Assembly: GCA_024276815.1 (NCBI GenBank)
Contig: JAJRWM010000140.1
Span: 1 to 14,445, forward strand
Direction of reading: 5' to 3'
Length of the DNA: 14,445 nucleotides
From: a bacterium
Lineage (GTDB): Bacteria; JACRDZ01; JAJRWM01
The notes under the pieces: generated by a model
The model's database searches: none
Seen by the model: the letters and a program-made list of their open reading frames with translations, nothing else
What the model was told of the DNA's origin: nothing
Position numbers and translations under genes: made by a program
In this document: positions 7,136 to 13,811 of the stretch, piece after piece
Numbering within the stretch: position 1 is the stretch's first letter
Layout of the letters: every line of letters begins with the position of its first letter

Positions 7136-7837
7136 ATGAAAAAACTGGTTGTTTTTCCTCTGGCTCTGGTGTTACTGTTTTGCTGGGCGGGCCTTGTCCA
7201 GGCCGGGACAATAACCGACACCATTGCCTGGTATGTTGATAACACGGACCCGAACTCGGATTTTATCGCTGATATTATCATGGTCTATCCGGACAAAGTG
7301 ACCTACGGCGATTATTTTGACATCAGCTTCATGGTGGACTCCGCTTCCATGGCCCCGGGGGTTGGCGGTATGCTGGCTTTTTTACCATACGTCCAGGTCA
7401 GCGACACCGTTGACCTTTCCCAGGCAACCTGGAGCCAGGTATACGGAAGCGATGATATCGGCTTTCACGGTGATTTTAACGGTAACTTGGGTGACAGTTA
7501 CGCTCCTTATACGTCAGACAGCAACGGTTATAACATCGGAGCGCTGGTTGATCCGTACTTCAACCAGTTTGGCAGCGATTATACCTGGCTGGACCAATCC
7601 TATAATGATAATGTGACCTGGACCCTGCATGATTTTATCATCCAGGATCACACCAGCTTTACCATAACCCTGGATGCCAACGTTGGTAACGGCGCTGTTT
7701 TTGGCGGGGACTTTCTGGTGCTTGATCCGCCGCCCGGTAACGCGATACCTGAGCCTTCGTCCTTGATTTTATTGTTTTCCGGCTTGGCCTGCTATAGCGG
7801 GATTAAGAGTATCAAAGGTAAGAAAAGCCTGCCCTGA
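7136..7837 (+). CDS. Secreted PEP-CTERM sorting-domain protein
   Basis: A 233-residue exported protein. Residues 1-23 form a signal peptide (MKK, hydrophobic core, cleavage near VQA-G). The C-terminal 30 residues are a textbook PEP-CTERM tail: PEP at 205-207, the helix SSLILLFSGLACYSGI, then the basic cluster KSIKGKK. In known systems an exosortase recognises this tail, removes it and releases or anchors the protein at the envelope, usually alongside EPS export. The middle is rich in Asp, Asn, Tyr and Ser, beta-like and without recognised domains, as expected for a surface or matrix protein. The ATG at 7136 was chosen over the TTG at 7076 because it has GGGGG 7 bases upstream, starts a proper signal peptide, and 7076 is the -35 box. 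No exosortase is in the window. Confidence 0.93.
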   Translation: MKKLVVFPLALVLLFCWAGLVQAGTITDTIAWYVDNTDPNSDFIADIIMVYPDKVTYGDYFDISFMVDSASMAPGVGGMLAFLPYVQVSDTVDLSQATWSQVYGSDDIGFHGDFNGNLGDSYAPYTSDSNGYNIGALVDPYFNQFGSDYTWLDQSYNDNVTWTLHDFIIQDHTSFTITLDANVGNGAVFGGDFLVLDPPPGNAIPEPSSLILLFSGLACYSGIKSIKGKKSLP

Positions 7838-7920
7838 TTCCTCCGTCTTGCCAAATCTCTGGAGAATAGTCAGGCAAGATTACAGATCTGTTAAGGCTTT
7901 AATTTGCTCTAATGGGAGCG

Positions 7921-7962
7921 AAAAAAGAAAGCTGGCGGAATCGCGCGGGTTCCGCCAGCTTT
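7921..7962 (-). terminator. Strong intrinsic terminator of the HU gene (works both ways)
   Basis: Thirteen-base arms AAAGCTGGCGGAA (7928-7940) and TTCCGCCAGCTTT (7950-7962) flank a 9-base loop. On the minus strand the stem is followed by TTTCTTTTTT, 20 bases after the HU stop. On the plus strand the stem ends in TTTT and may also stop PEP-CTERM transcripts. Confidence 0.88.
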
Positions 7963-7982
7963 TCTGGATATTAAAAAAGATA

Positions 7983-8249
7983 TTAAATCAACTCTTTGAA
8001 GGCTTTACCCGCCTTGAACTTAACGTTCTTACTGGCTTTAATTTTAATCTTCTCGCCAGTCTGGGGATTGCGTCCTTCACGTGCTTTACGTGCGACAACA
8101 CTGAAACTACCAAATCCTACTAACTGTACCCCACCCTTTTTGGTGCCCTTTTTTACTGCGTCCAAAGTCGCGTTAACGGCGTTAGCGGCATCCGTCTTGC
8201 TTAACTTGGCTGCTTTGGCAACGGCTTCAATCAATTCTGCTTTATTCAA
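7983..8249 (-). CDS. hup: DNA-binding protein HU
   Basis: An 88-residue histone-like nucleoid protein; HU proteins are normally about 90 residues. The N-terminal helices (NKAELIEAVAKAAKLSK) form the dimer base. The signature GFGSFSVVARKAREGRN followed by PQTGEKI is the DNA-binding beta-arm, with the Pro that intercalates into bent DNA. The open frame continues upstream to an ATG at 8285, but HU starts at NKAEL and a strong AAGGAGGTG lies 9 bases before the TTG at 8249, so TTG is taken as the start. Transcribed alone between its own promoter and a strong terminator, which fits an abundant housekeeping protein. HU versus IHF: the sequence is HU-like, probably a homodimer. Confidence 0.96.
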   Translation of the reverse strand: MNKAELIEAVAKAAKLSKTDAANAVNATLDAVKKGTKKGGVQLVGFGSFSVVARKAREGRNPQTGEKIKIKASKNVKFKAGKAFKELI

Positions 8250-8286
8250 TCTGCTTTCCACCTCCTTTTTTTCCAAAGTCAGCATT

Positions 8287-8316
8287 ATGTTAGCAAAGCA
8301 AATTTTGTCTTGTCAA
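8287..8316 (-). promoter_or_regulatory. Sigma-70 promoter of the HU gene
   Basis: On the minus strand, perfect TTGACA (8316-8311), an 18-base spacer and TAACAT (8292-8287). Expected transcript start is near 8280, about 30 bases before the TTG start codon and just ahead of the strong ribosome site. Confidence 0.65.
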
Positions 8317-8353
8317 GAAAATAATGGGATATTTTTTCCTTTGAACTACTGAT

Positions 8354-8427
8354 GAAACCTAAACTTAGAGCGAATCTTCTTTCGCGGAAGCTTGTAAACT
8401 AAAGGTTTCCTGGAACTCCTCCGTTCC
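8354..8427. repeat. Nested inverted repeats in the HU-tRNA gap
   Basis: GAAACCT (8354-8360) pairs with AGGTTTC (8403-8409). Inside it GCGAA (8370-8374) pairs with TTCGC (8381-8385), and just after it GGAAC pairs with GTTCC (about 8412-8427). The GAAACC/GGTTTC theme resembles copies A and B. The rest of the gap, 8428-8591, shows no convincing gene. An eight-codon ORF after AGGAGAGG at about 8568 is too short to call. Confidence 0.4.
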
Positions 8428-8591
8428 GCTAAAGCCGGCAAGCCAAAAAACATGTTGTCCCCCAAGCCTTATTTGCTGATTGCGTTTGTATTTATGTTTT
8501 TCCTAATTGGCATATAGCGCTAATTACAACCAACCGGTATCATCAGCGGATAACCAAGGAGAGGTAATGTTAACAATAACGATAGCAGAAT

Positions 8592-8618
8592 AAAAAAAAC
8601 GTTTCTTGGGAAAGAACG
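8592..8618 (-). terminator. Intrinsic terminator, probably for the tRNA-Ala transcript
   Basis: On the minus strand CGTTCTT pairs with AAGAAACG across a short CCC-containing loop (8618-8600, one bulged A), followed directly by eight T (8599-8592). It is the first U-tailed hairpin downstream of tRNA-Ala, leaving a trailer of about 200 bases that may be processed off or form a separate small RNA. Confidence 0.6.
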
Positions 8619-8816
8619 CCTGCAGGAAATAAAGCCAACCTCGAGAAAAGCTCTTGGAGAGACCGGAGGGAAGCGTTAGTTGGTGAAAAAATACCCGACC
8701 AGCGAACGCAGCCGGATATCTTGTGCCGTTAACAGCAACATCGGCTTGCACGGCGGGCATAATGGATCTGGTCCCGCAACGAGCCGCGGGATATTCTTCT
8801 GGCGGCATAATAAAAT

Positions 8817-8892
8817 TGGTGGAGCAGAGCGGGCTCGAACCGCCGACCCCTTGTCTGCCAGACAAGTGCTCTCCCAGCTGAGCTACTGCCCC
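8817..8892 (-). tRNA. tRNA-Ala (anticodon GGC)
   Basis: A complete 76-base cloverleaf on the minus strand: acceptor GGGGCAG/CTGCTCC, D-arm GCTC/GAGC, anticodon stem CTTGT/ACAAG with loop CTGGCAG (anticodon GGC, codons GCC and GCU), five-base variable loop, T-arm with TTCGAGC and encoded CCA. A perfect promoter starts 14 bases upstream. Confidence 0.97.
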
Positions 8893-8905
8893 CCAAACAA
8901 GAGTT

Positions 8906-8934
8906 AGCATAACAAAAGTCCAGGCGAATGTCAA
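8906..8934 (-). promoter_or_regulatory. Sigma-70 promoter of tRNA-Ala
   Basis: On the minus strand, perfect TTGACA (8934-8929), a 17-base spacer and TATGCT (8911-8906). Transcription would begin near 8899, only about 7 bases before the mature tRNA 5' end. Confidence 0.8.
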
Positions 8935-9044
8935 CTTCATCATTCCAGAACACAGGACAATCGCAAACTCCAATTAAGGTATTAAAAAGCGGAAACCTTA
9001 GGTAAGAAGTTAAATGCGCTGGAGCCAGAGCAAATATCCGATAT

Positions 9045-9075
9045 AAAAGAAAAACAGGAGTTTTCGCCCCCTGTT
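9045..9075 (-). terminator. Intrinsic terminator of tRNA-Leu
   Basis: On the minus strand AACAGGG (9075-9069) pairs with TCCTGTT (9059-9053) and is followed by TTTCTTTT, ten bases after the encoded CCA of tRNA-Leu. This separates the Leu transcript from the tRNA-Ala unit. Confidence 0.75.
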
Positions 9076-9084
9076 CGACAATCC

Positions 9085-9171
9085 TGGTGCCGAAGGCGGG
9101 ACTCGAACCCGCATGAGGATACCCTCACTAGACCCTGAACCTAGCGTGTCTACCAGTTTCACCACTTCGGC
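9085..9171 (-). tRNA. tRNA-Leu (anticodon CAG)
   Basis: A class II tRNA of 87 bases on the minus strand: acceptor GCCGAAG/CTTCGGC, long variable arm (TGAGGGTATCCTCA), anticodon stem CTAGG/TCTAG around loop TTCAGGG (anticodon CAG, codon CUG), T-loop TTCGAGT and encoded CCA. It has its own promoter and terminator. Confidence 0.97.
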
Positions 9172-9202
9172 ATGATCAATTATTAGCTTTAAAGGTGAAA
9201 CG

Positions 9203-9231
9203 AATATAATTTAAAAGCGATATTCTGTCAA
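9203..9231 (-). promoter_or_regulatory. Sigma-70 promoter of tRNA-Leu
   Basis: On the minus strand, perfect TTGACA (9231-9226), a 17-base spacer and TATATT (9208-9203). Transcription would begin near 9196, about 25 bases upstream of the mature tRNA. Confidence 0.85.
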
Positions 9232-9246
9232 GTTTTTTTACCTTGG

Positions 9247-9264
9247 AGTCAGGGTCATTCAATT
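9247..9264. repeat. 18-bp exact direct repeat, copy 2
   Basis: Same AGTCAGGGTCATTCAATT as at 6880-6897, in the same orientation, just upstream of the tRNA-Leu promoter and close to repeat cluster D. Confidence 0.6.
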
Positions 9265-9296
9265 ATTTACTTTAAGTGATTTATGATTGTTAAATA

Positions 9297-9495
9297 AAAC
9301 CTTTGTTCAAGGAAAGGGTTTCTGGAGGGGGCGTAGCTCCGACAGGCGAGTTGAAGTTTTTGCCGGGGGGTATAGGGGGCAAGCCGGTGGGCTTGACGAA
9401 ATCGCTTCGCGACTTTGTTTCTGATAGGATTAAAAGCGCCAACGGCAAAAATCCTCAAACTGTAAGTTTGCAAAAAAAGAGTCCCCCTAACAAAA
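9297..9495. repeat. Intergenic repeat cluster D (shuffled modules shared with 4029-4111)
   Basis: This gap upstream of tRNA-Leu and downstream of the GT-C gene has no credible gene. It carries the three modules found at 4029-4111 in a different order and orientation (9401-9416, 9451-9470, 9473-9495). It also has an AACCTTT/AAAGGGTT hairpin near 9298-9321 and G-rich runs at 9326-9331 and 9363-9379. The 9456-9470 module forms CAAACT-GTA-AGTTTG; its partner at 4097-4111 forms CAAGCT-GTA-AGCTTG. Confidence 0.55.
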
Positions 9496-9518
9496 CTATG
9501 CTTGCGTCGCGCTTCGCT

Positions 9519-11210
9519 CTAATCAGATGAAGCCTCGAACTTCCTTAAATTATGAATCTGTTTGAGGAAGGTGAATTCGGCGCCCTGGAAGCTACCGTTA
9601 ACTATTTGATACCGCTTGAACGGTATTTGGGAATACAGTTCCCGGTAACCGGGCATAGCCGGCTGGTTGATTAACTCGATCAAACTGTTGATTCTATACA
9701 AACTGATGAAAATGTAATCAGGCTGCTTCTTTAACAGATAAGCCATGTCATATTCATCGTGATCTTTCAGCCCTTTGCCCAATTCCGTTTTCCGGTGAGC
9801 GATGTAGGTATCCGTTAAACCATACATATCATAGGTTTTAAGCTCCGAATAGTAAGGCATCGCGCCGATTACCGGAGTCGCCAGCGAAGCGTCCGGATCG
9901 GCGTTAACCTGAAGCCATTTGCCCACCCGCACCAGCTTTTCAGTTAACAAGGCTCCGTCAGACCTGGTTAACTCATAGCCCAGCGACTTCCAGTAAAAGC
10001 AACTGACCAGCGTCAGCGCCATAATGCTCAGCGCGATTAAGGACGCCAGCTTCGGCCGGGCCGCTTCATTGTCCGTCAAGCCCAATAACCATTTAAAAGC
10101 CGGTATGCCGAGCAGGGTTAAAAGCGGCAGCAGGTTATAGAAATAACGATAGCCGGCGAAGTGGTCGGCGCCGGTGTAAAGGATCGTAAACACTTGGGCC
10201 GAACCTAAAATCAGGAGATAGAGGTAGCGCCGGGAAAGCATTGTTTTAGCCGCCGCGATAAAACTGATAATGAGCGTTATTAACAGCGGAAAATGAGCGG
10301 TCAGGGCGTTTAACAGATATTCCAGGCCAAACTTCATCAAGGTCGAGGAGGAATAATCAACCTTCACGTAAAACGTGTTGGGAAAGGGGAAGCCGTAGTA
10401 ATGGTATTTCCAGAAGAATACCGGGGCGAATATCAGTAAAAAAGAACCCAGATATCCCGCCACCGTTTTATAGCGGATCGAAGAAGAAACCATGAACAGT
10501 AAAACCAGAAGATTAACAACAACAATGAGGTATATCTCCGGCCGGCTCAAAGCCGCCAGGGCCAGCGTCAAACCGCCGAGCATGATCTTCCCGGGCTGGA
10601 TTTCCTCGCTCAGGAGAAGAGTTAAGACATAATAAATTGATAACAGGTACCACAACAAGGCGAAGCTGGTTTCCATCCCGGTAAAGGACCAGAAGGAAAA
10701 AATCAGGCTGCCGCCCATGATGACGACTAAATAGCCGGCCGGATAATCGGGGTGATAAATATTAATCAATTTGAGTAACACCAGCAAATTGCCCAAAGCG
10801 AAGAGAATAGCGAGGATTTTAGAGGTCAAGACCAACGGCAAACCGAGCGAGGCGGCCAAGCCCAGGGTAAAGGTCCAGAGAAGGGAGGTGTAACCTTCCA
10901 CCTTCTCCCCGGCGTTAAAGACCAGTCCCCGGCCCTGGCTGAAATTTTTGGCATAGCGCAAGGTAATATAGGTATCGTCAATCAAATCGAAATGAAAAAC
11001 GACGCCAAGCATAATCAACAAAACCGCCGCGACCAGAAAAGGGGCGAGCCGGTTTTGGGGCAGCAACCAGGAAGCGACAGTTAAGCCCAATCCCAGGAAA
11101 ATTATTCCCGCCAGTTGAGCGTTGATACTGGAACCGCCGGCAAAACAAAGCCATAGTCCGGCCACGGTCAGACAACTCGCGCTAAACGGATAGATTATTT
11201 TTTGTTTCAA
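9519..11210 (-). CDS. GT-C family membrane glycosyltransferase, AftB-like N-terminus
   Basis: A 563-residue polytopic protein with about eleven predicted helices followed by a soluble C-terminal region from about residue 415. The first loop holds DLIDDTYITLRYAKN (75-89), then GRGLVFN and GEKVEGYTSLLW. The paired aspartates (Asp78-Asp79) in the first periplasmic loop are the catalytic hallmark of GT-C enzymes, and this pattern resembles AftB-type arabinofuranosyltransferases and related proteins. It would transfer a sugar from a polyprenyl-phosphate donor on the outer face of the inner membrane; donor and acceptor are unknown. The start is TTG, with AGGA about 10 bases upstream and a TATACT -10-like box at 11238-11233. 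It lies downstream of the GT4 genes on the same strand, which fits late glycan decoration. Confidence 0.88.
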   Translation of the reverse strand: MKQKIIYPFSASCLTVAGLWLCFAGGSSINAQLAGIIFLGLGLTVASWLLPQNRLAPFLVAAVLLIMLGVVFHFDLIDDTYITLRYAKNFSQGRGLVFNAGEKVEGYTSLLWTFTLGLAASLGLPLVLTSKILAILFALGNLLVLLKLINIYHPDYPAGYLVVIMGGSLIFSFWSFTGMETSFALLWYLLSIYYVLTLLLSEEIQPGKIMLGGLTLALAALSRPEIYLIVVVNLLVLLFMVSSSIRYKTVAGYLGSFLLIFAPVFFWKYHYYGFPFPNTFYVKVDYSSSTLMKFGLEYLLNALTAHFPLLITLIISFIAAAKTMLSRRYLYLLILGSAQVFTILYTGADHFAGYRYFYNLLPLLTLLGIPAFKWLLGLTDNEAARPKLASLIALSIMALTLVSCFYWKSLGYELTRSDGALLTEKLVRVGKWLQVNADPDASLATPVIGAMPYYSELKTYDMYGLTDTYIAHRKTELGKGLKDHDEYDMAYLLKKQPDYIFISLYRINSLIELINQPAMPGYRELYSQIPFKRYQIVNGSFQGAEFTFLKQIHNLRKFEASSD

Positions 11211-11339
11211 ATCGTAAATATCCTGTTTCTATAGTATAGCGGTTATTAAACAAAGTCTTGCATCTTGTCATTGCCACATCACCGCAGGACGCTTCTCAGT
11301 TCAAGACAAACTATACCACCTTGGACCATCCCCACGGTT

Positions 11340-12518
11340 TCAATTCGCTTTGGCGTGCAACAGGCGAAGGTATTCATCAATGATTCGCCGGCTCATCAAA
11401 CTTTCCTCGTAATCACCGCGAACCAGTTCCCGTCGGGCTTGTCCCATCGTCGCGGCTGATTGCGGGTTTTCCAGTAAATAATCAATCGCTTCCGCCAACG
11501 CCGTCACGTCTTTCGCCGGTATCAGCAAACCGGTCTTCTTATTGATAATAACTTCTTTCGCCCCATCAACATCGAAAGAAACTACCGGTTTCCCGGCGGC
11601 CAAAGCCTGCGGCAACACCCGTGCCAGTCCTTCCCGCAAGGAAGTATGGGCCACAATATCCATCATGGCGATGGTTCCTGGAATAGCGCTTCTTTTTACC
11701 AGTCCCAGAAAGATTATTTTATCCAGTACGCCTAACTCCGCCGCCTGTTCCCGCAGCCGCTTTAACAGGATTCCGTCGCCGGCGAACATCAGGCGTATCC
11801 CAGGATGCTTCGGTACCAGACGGGCAAACGCCTCGATCAGGTATTTATGCCCCTTCAAGTGAAACAGGCGGGCAATCTTGCCAATAACAACCTCATCAGG
11901 CTTGATACCGAGCGAGCAACGGTCTTTTGTCCGGTCGCCATCGGGGTTGGTAAACCGCTTTAACTTCATACCGCTGCGAATCGTCAGGAATTTGTCCGGC
12001 CCGGCGACGCCGGCGGCCACGGCTTTTTCCGTCATGGCGTCAGCTACTGAAATTATGCGGTCGGTAATCGGGGCGACCAGCTTTTCCAGGTTGACATAAA
12101 ATTGATTGTAAAGCCTGTTCTGGTAAGGGTGAAAAGGTAAACCGTGGATGGTATGAACAATAACTTTAACGCCGGCCAGTCTGGCCGCCAGCCGTCCCAG
12201 TATCCCGGCTTTTGAGCTGTGAGTATGAACAATGTCATAATTACCCTGTTTAATAACACGGTAGTATTTCAACAATACGTAGAAGTCATACAGGGGATTG
12301 ATGTTGCGGCGGCTTAAATTCAGATAAAGAGGTTGGATATCAAGCTCTTTGAGCAAACTGCCCAGTTCGCCTTCCGGCCCCAGCCCCGGCCCGGTTAACA
12401 GGTCGGCGGCAAATTGTGGGTGCCGGTTAAGCCCGGCTACCGTGTAAAGGGTATTCTCCTGGGCGCCGCCGATAATTAAACGCGTGATAATATGCAAAAC
12501 CCGGTAGCGCAAACACAC
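11340..12518 (-). CDS. GT4 family glycosyltransferase, GGAQEN subgroup
   Basis: A 392-residue cytoplasmic GT-B fold enzyme that adds a sugar from a nucleotide-sugar donor. The N-terminal acceptor domain starts VLHIITRLIIGGAQEN (7-22) with HTHSSKAG (98-105). The C-terminal donor domain has GKIARLFHLKGH (213-224), whose Arg217 and Lys222 should bind donor phosphates, and AGDG (246-249). The usual EX7E motif reads EGLARVLPQ, with Gln304 in place of the second Glu, a variant I associate with this EPS subgroup. The start is GTG at 12518. A TTG two codons later (12512) has better spacing from AAGGAAGG and may be the true start. A 150-bp gap with hairpins separates it from the upstream GT4 gene. The exact sugar is unknown. 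Confidence 0.92.
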   Translation of the reverse strand: MCLRYRVLHIITRLIIGGAQENTLYTVAGLNRHPQFAADLLTGPGLGPEGELGSLLKELDIQPLYLNLSRRNINPLYDFYVLLKYYRVIKQGNYDIVHTHSSKAGILGRLAARLAGVKVIVHTIHGLPFHPYQNRLYNQFYVNLEKLVAPITDRIISVADAMTEKAVAAGVAGPDKFLTIRSGMKLKRFTNPDGDRTKDRCSLGIKPDEVVIGKIARLFHLKGHKYLIEAFARLVPKHPGIRLMFAGDGILLKRLREQAAELGVLDKIIFLGLVKRSAIPGTIAMMDIVAHTSLREGLARVLPQALAAGKPVVSFDVDGAKEVIINKKTGLLIPAKDVTALAEAIDYLLENPQSAATMGQARRELVRGDYEESLMSRRIIDEYLRLLHAKAN

Positions 12519-12561
12519 ACACCTTCCTTCAACTAAAGCAAATTAAAAGCTTATGTAAAGC

Positions 12562-12633
12562 AAAACAAGAACCTTGGAAACCCCTTTTTTCGAAAAAAAA
12601 GTAGGTTTCCAAACCTTCCCCAAAAAACTTTAA
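12562..12633. repeat. Intergenic hairpin repeat, copy B, between two EPS genes
   Basis: This 72-base element matches copy A (6921-6993): the same AAAACAAGAACCTTGG start and CAAAAAACTTTAA end. TTGGAAACC (12574-12582) pairs with GGTTTCCAA (12604-12612) around a second stem of CTTTTTT and AAAAAAAG. Read on the minus strand the hairpin ends in GGTTCTTGTTTT, and CCCCAA/TTGGGG forms another stem just before it. It could attenuate EPS transcription between the two GT4 genes. Confidence 0.65.
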
Positions 12634-12668
12634 CTTGGGGGAGCCTGATAGTAAGATTGTAACACGCT

Positions 12669-13811
12669 CTAATTTAGCAGCAAAGAATTGTAGACGGCTT
12701 CTGTTTGTTGACAGAGCCGGTCCAGAGTATAATATTTTTTCAGACGGTAAAGACCTGATTTCCCCATTCTTCGACGTAAAACGGGATCGTCAACCAATTT
12801 TTCCAATGCCGCCAGCAGCGGCCTGATGGTTCCCGGTTCGACCAAAAAGCCATTGTTGTTGTCCCAGATAATCTCTTTTATCGCGTCAACATTGGTCGCT
12901 ATAATCGGTAACTGGTACGCCATCGCTTCCAAAAAAACCAGGCCAAAGCCTTCCCACAACGACGGATGGACAAAGATATCAAACATCTGATAATAAGGCC
13001 TGGGATCGTCATGATGCCCGACAAATTTTACCCTCTCATCAATGCCCATGTGAATCGCCTCGACCTTTAAATGCGGCTCAAGCTCGCCATCGCCGACAAT
13101 TACCAGCCACAGACCAGGGTGTTTTTCCAGCAATAATTTAAAAGCGCCTAACAGAAACTCGTGTCCTTTTTGTCTGGTCAGACGGGCGACCATCCCCAGG
13201 ACCAGGTCTTCTTCAGCAATTCCCAACTGTTTCCTCAGATTGCTTTTTCGCGGCGGATAGGCGCTCAGATCGATTCCATAGGGAATAACCTCAAACTTGG
13301 CCAAGGGAATTCTTTCCTCCTTATGAAAAAACAACTTTACCGCTTCCGAGATAGCGATTATTCTTTTCTGATATTTAGCGGCCCGCCGATCTAAAAAAGC
13401 GTAGAAAGGTTTTTTCCGAAAAGGATTGGTATTGTGCTTGGAGCTGATAATATTACGGACGCCGGCCAGCATCGCGGCGGCTGTTCCATGCAGATCGGCG
13501 TGGATCAGGTGAGTGTGAACGATATGGAATCCGTTACGCTTGATAAAGCTGGCCATTCTGTTAAGCAGCAAGGGATCGAAACTGGCGTGTATGACCATAG
13601 TCACAACTTTTACGCCGACTGACTCCAGCGCCTGGATATACCAGCCAAGCGATTCCGGTGTTTTCTTTTCCACCAGGATTAAAAGCGTCAGGTCAAAAGA
13701 CTCTTTGTTAAGGCCTGACAGAAGGGAGTAAAGATGATTTTCCGCGCCGCTGACGCCGGTCATTTTTATGATATGGAGAATTTTGTATAAATGCGTGCGG
13801 CTAGTAGGCAT
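12669..13811 (-). CDS. GT4 family glycosyltransferase
   Basis: A 380-residue GT-B fold glycosyltransferase from the chosen ATG. The N-terminal domain begins YKILHIIKMTGVSGAENH, with the HTHLIHADLHG acceptor-side motif near residue 99. The donor domain contains GMVARLTRQKGH (Arg210 and Lys215), VGDGE, and an intact EX7E motif EGFGLVFLE (Glu287 and Glu295) typical of retaining GT4 enzymes. It would add a sugar to the lipid-linked EPS precursor in the cytoplasm. The frame extends to TTG at 13823, but ATG at 13811 is preferred. Either start overlaps the end of the sugar phosphotransferase gene (by 11 or 23 bp), so the two are translationally coupled. The nucleotide sugar cannot be read from sequence. 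Confidence 0.93.
   Translation of the reverse strand: MPTSRTHLYKILHIIKMTGVSGAENHLYSLLSGLNKESFDLTLLILVEKKTPESLGWYIQALESVGVKVVTMVIHASFDPLLLNRMASFIKRNGFHIVHTHLIHADLHGTAAAMLAGVRNIISSKHNTNPFRKKPFYAFLDRRAAKYQKRIIAISEAVKLFFHKEERIPLAKFEVIPYGIDLSAYPPRKSNLRKQLGIAEEDLVLGMVARLTRQKGHEFLLGAFKLLLEKHPGLWLVIVGDGELEPHLKVEAIHMGIDERVKFVGHHDDPRPYYQMFDIFVHPSLWEGFGLVFLEAMAYQLPIIATNVDAIKEIIWDNNNGFLVEPGTIRPLLAALEKLVDDPVLRRRMGKSGLYRLKKYYTLDRLCQQTEAVYNSLLLN

Noticed and set aside
8559-8591. Eight-codon ORF after a strong AGGAGAGG site
   Set aside because: Too short, no downstream gene to couple with, and it lies in repeat-rich DNA next to a terminator on the other strand.
8655-8690. GACCGGAGGGAAGCG, recalling the SRP RNA tip (CCGGAAGGAAGCAGC)
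   Set aside because: Several bases of the invariant loop differ, and no flanking long hairpin of the 4.5S RNA type was found.
8524-8973. 149-codon minus-strand ORF, plus a plus-strand ORF at 8680-8907
   Set aside because: Both run straight through tRNA-Ala; the first also covers its promoter and the 8592-8618 terminator. The translations show no domain.
9267-9530. Short ORFs on both strands in the gap left of the GT-C gene
   Set aside because: They are built from the repeat modules of cluster D and show no protein-like composition.
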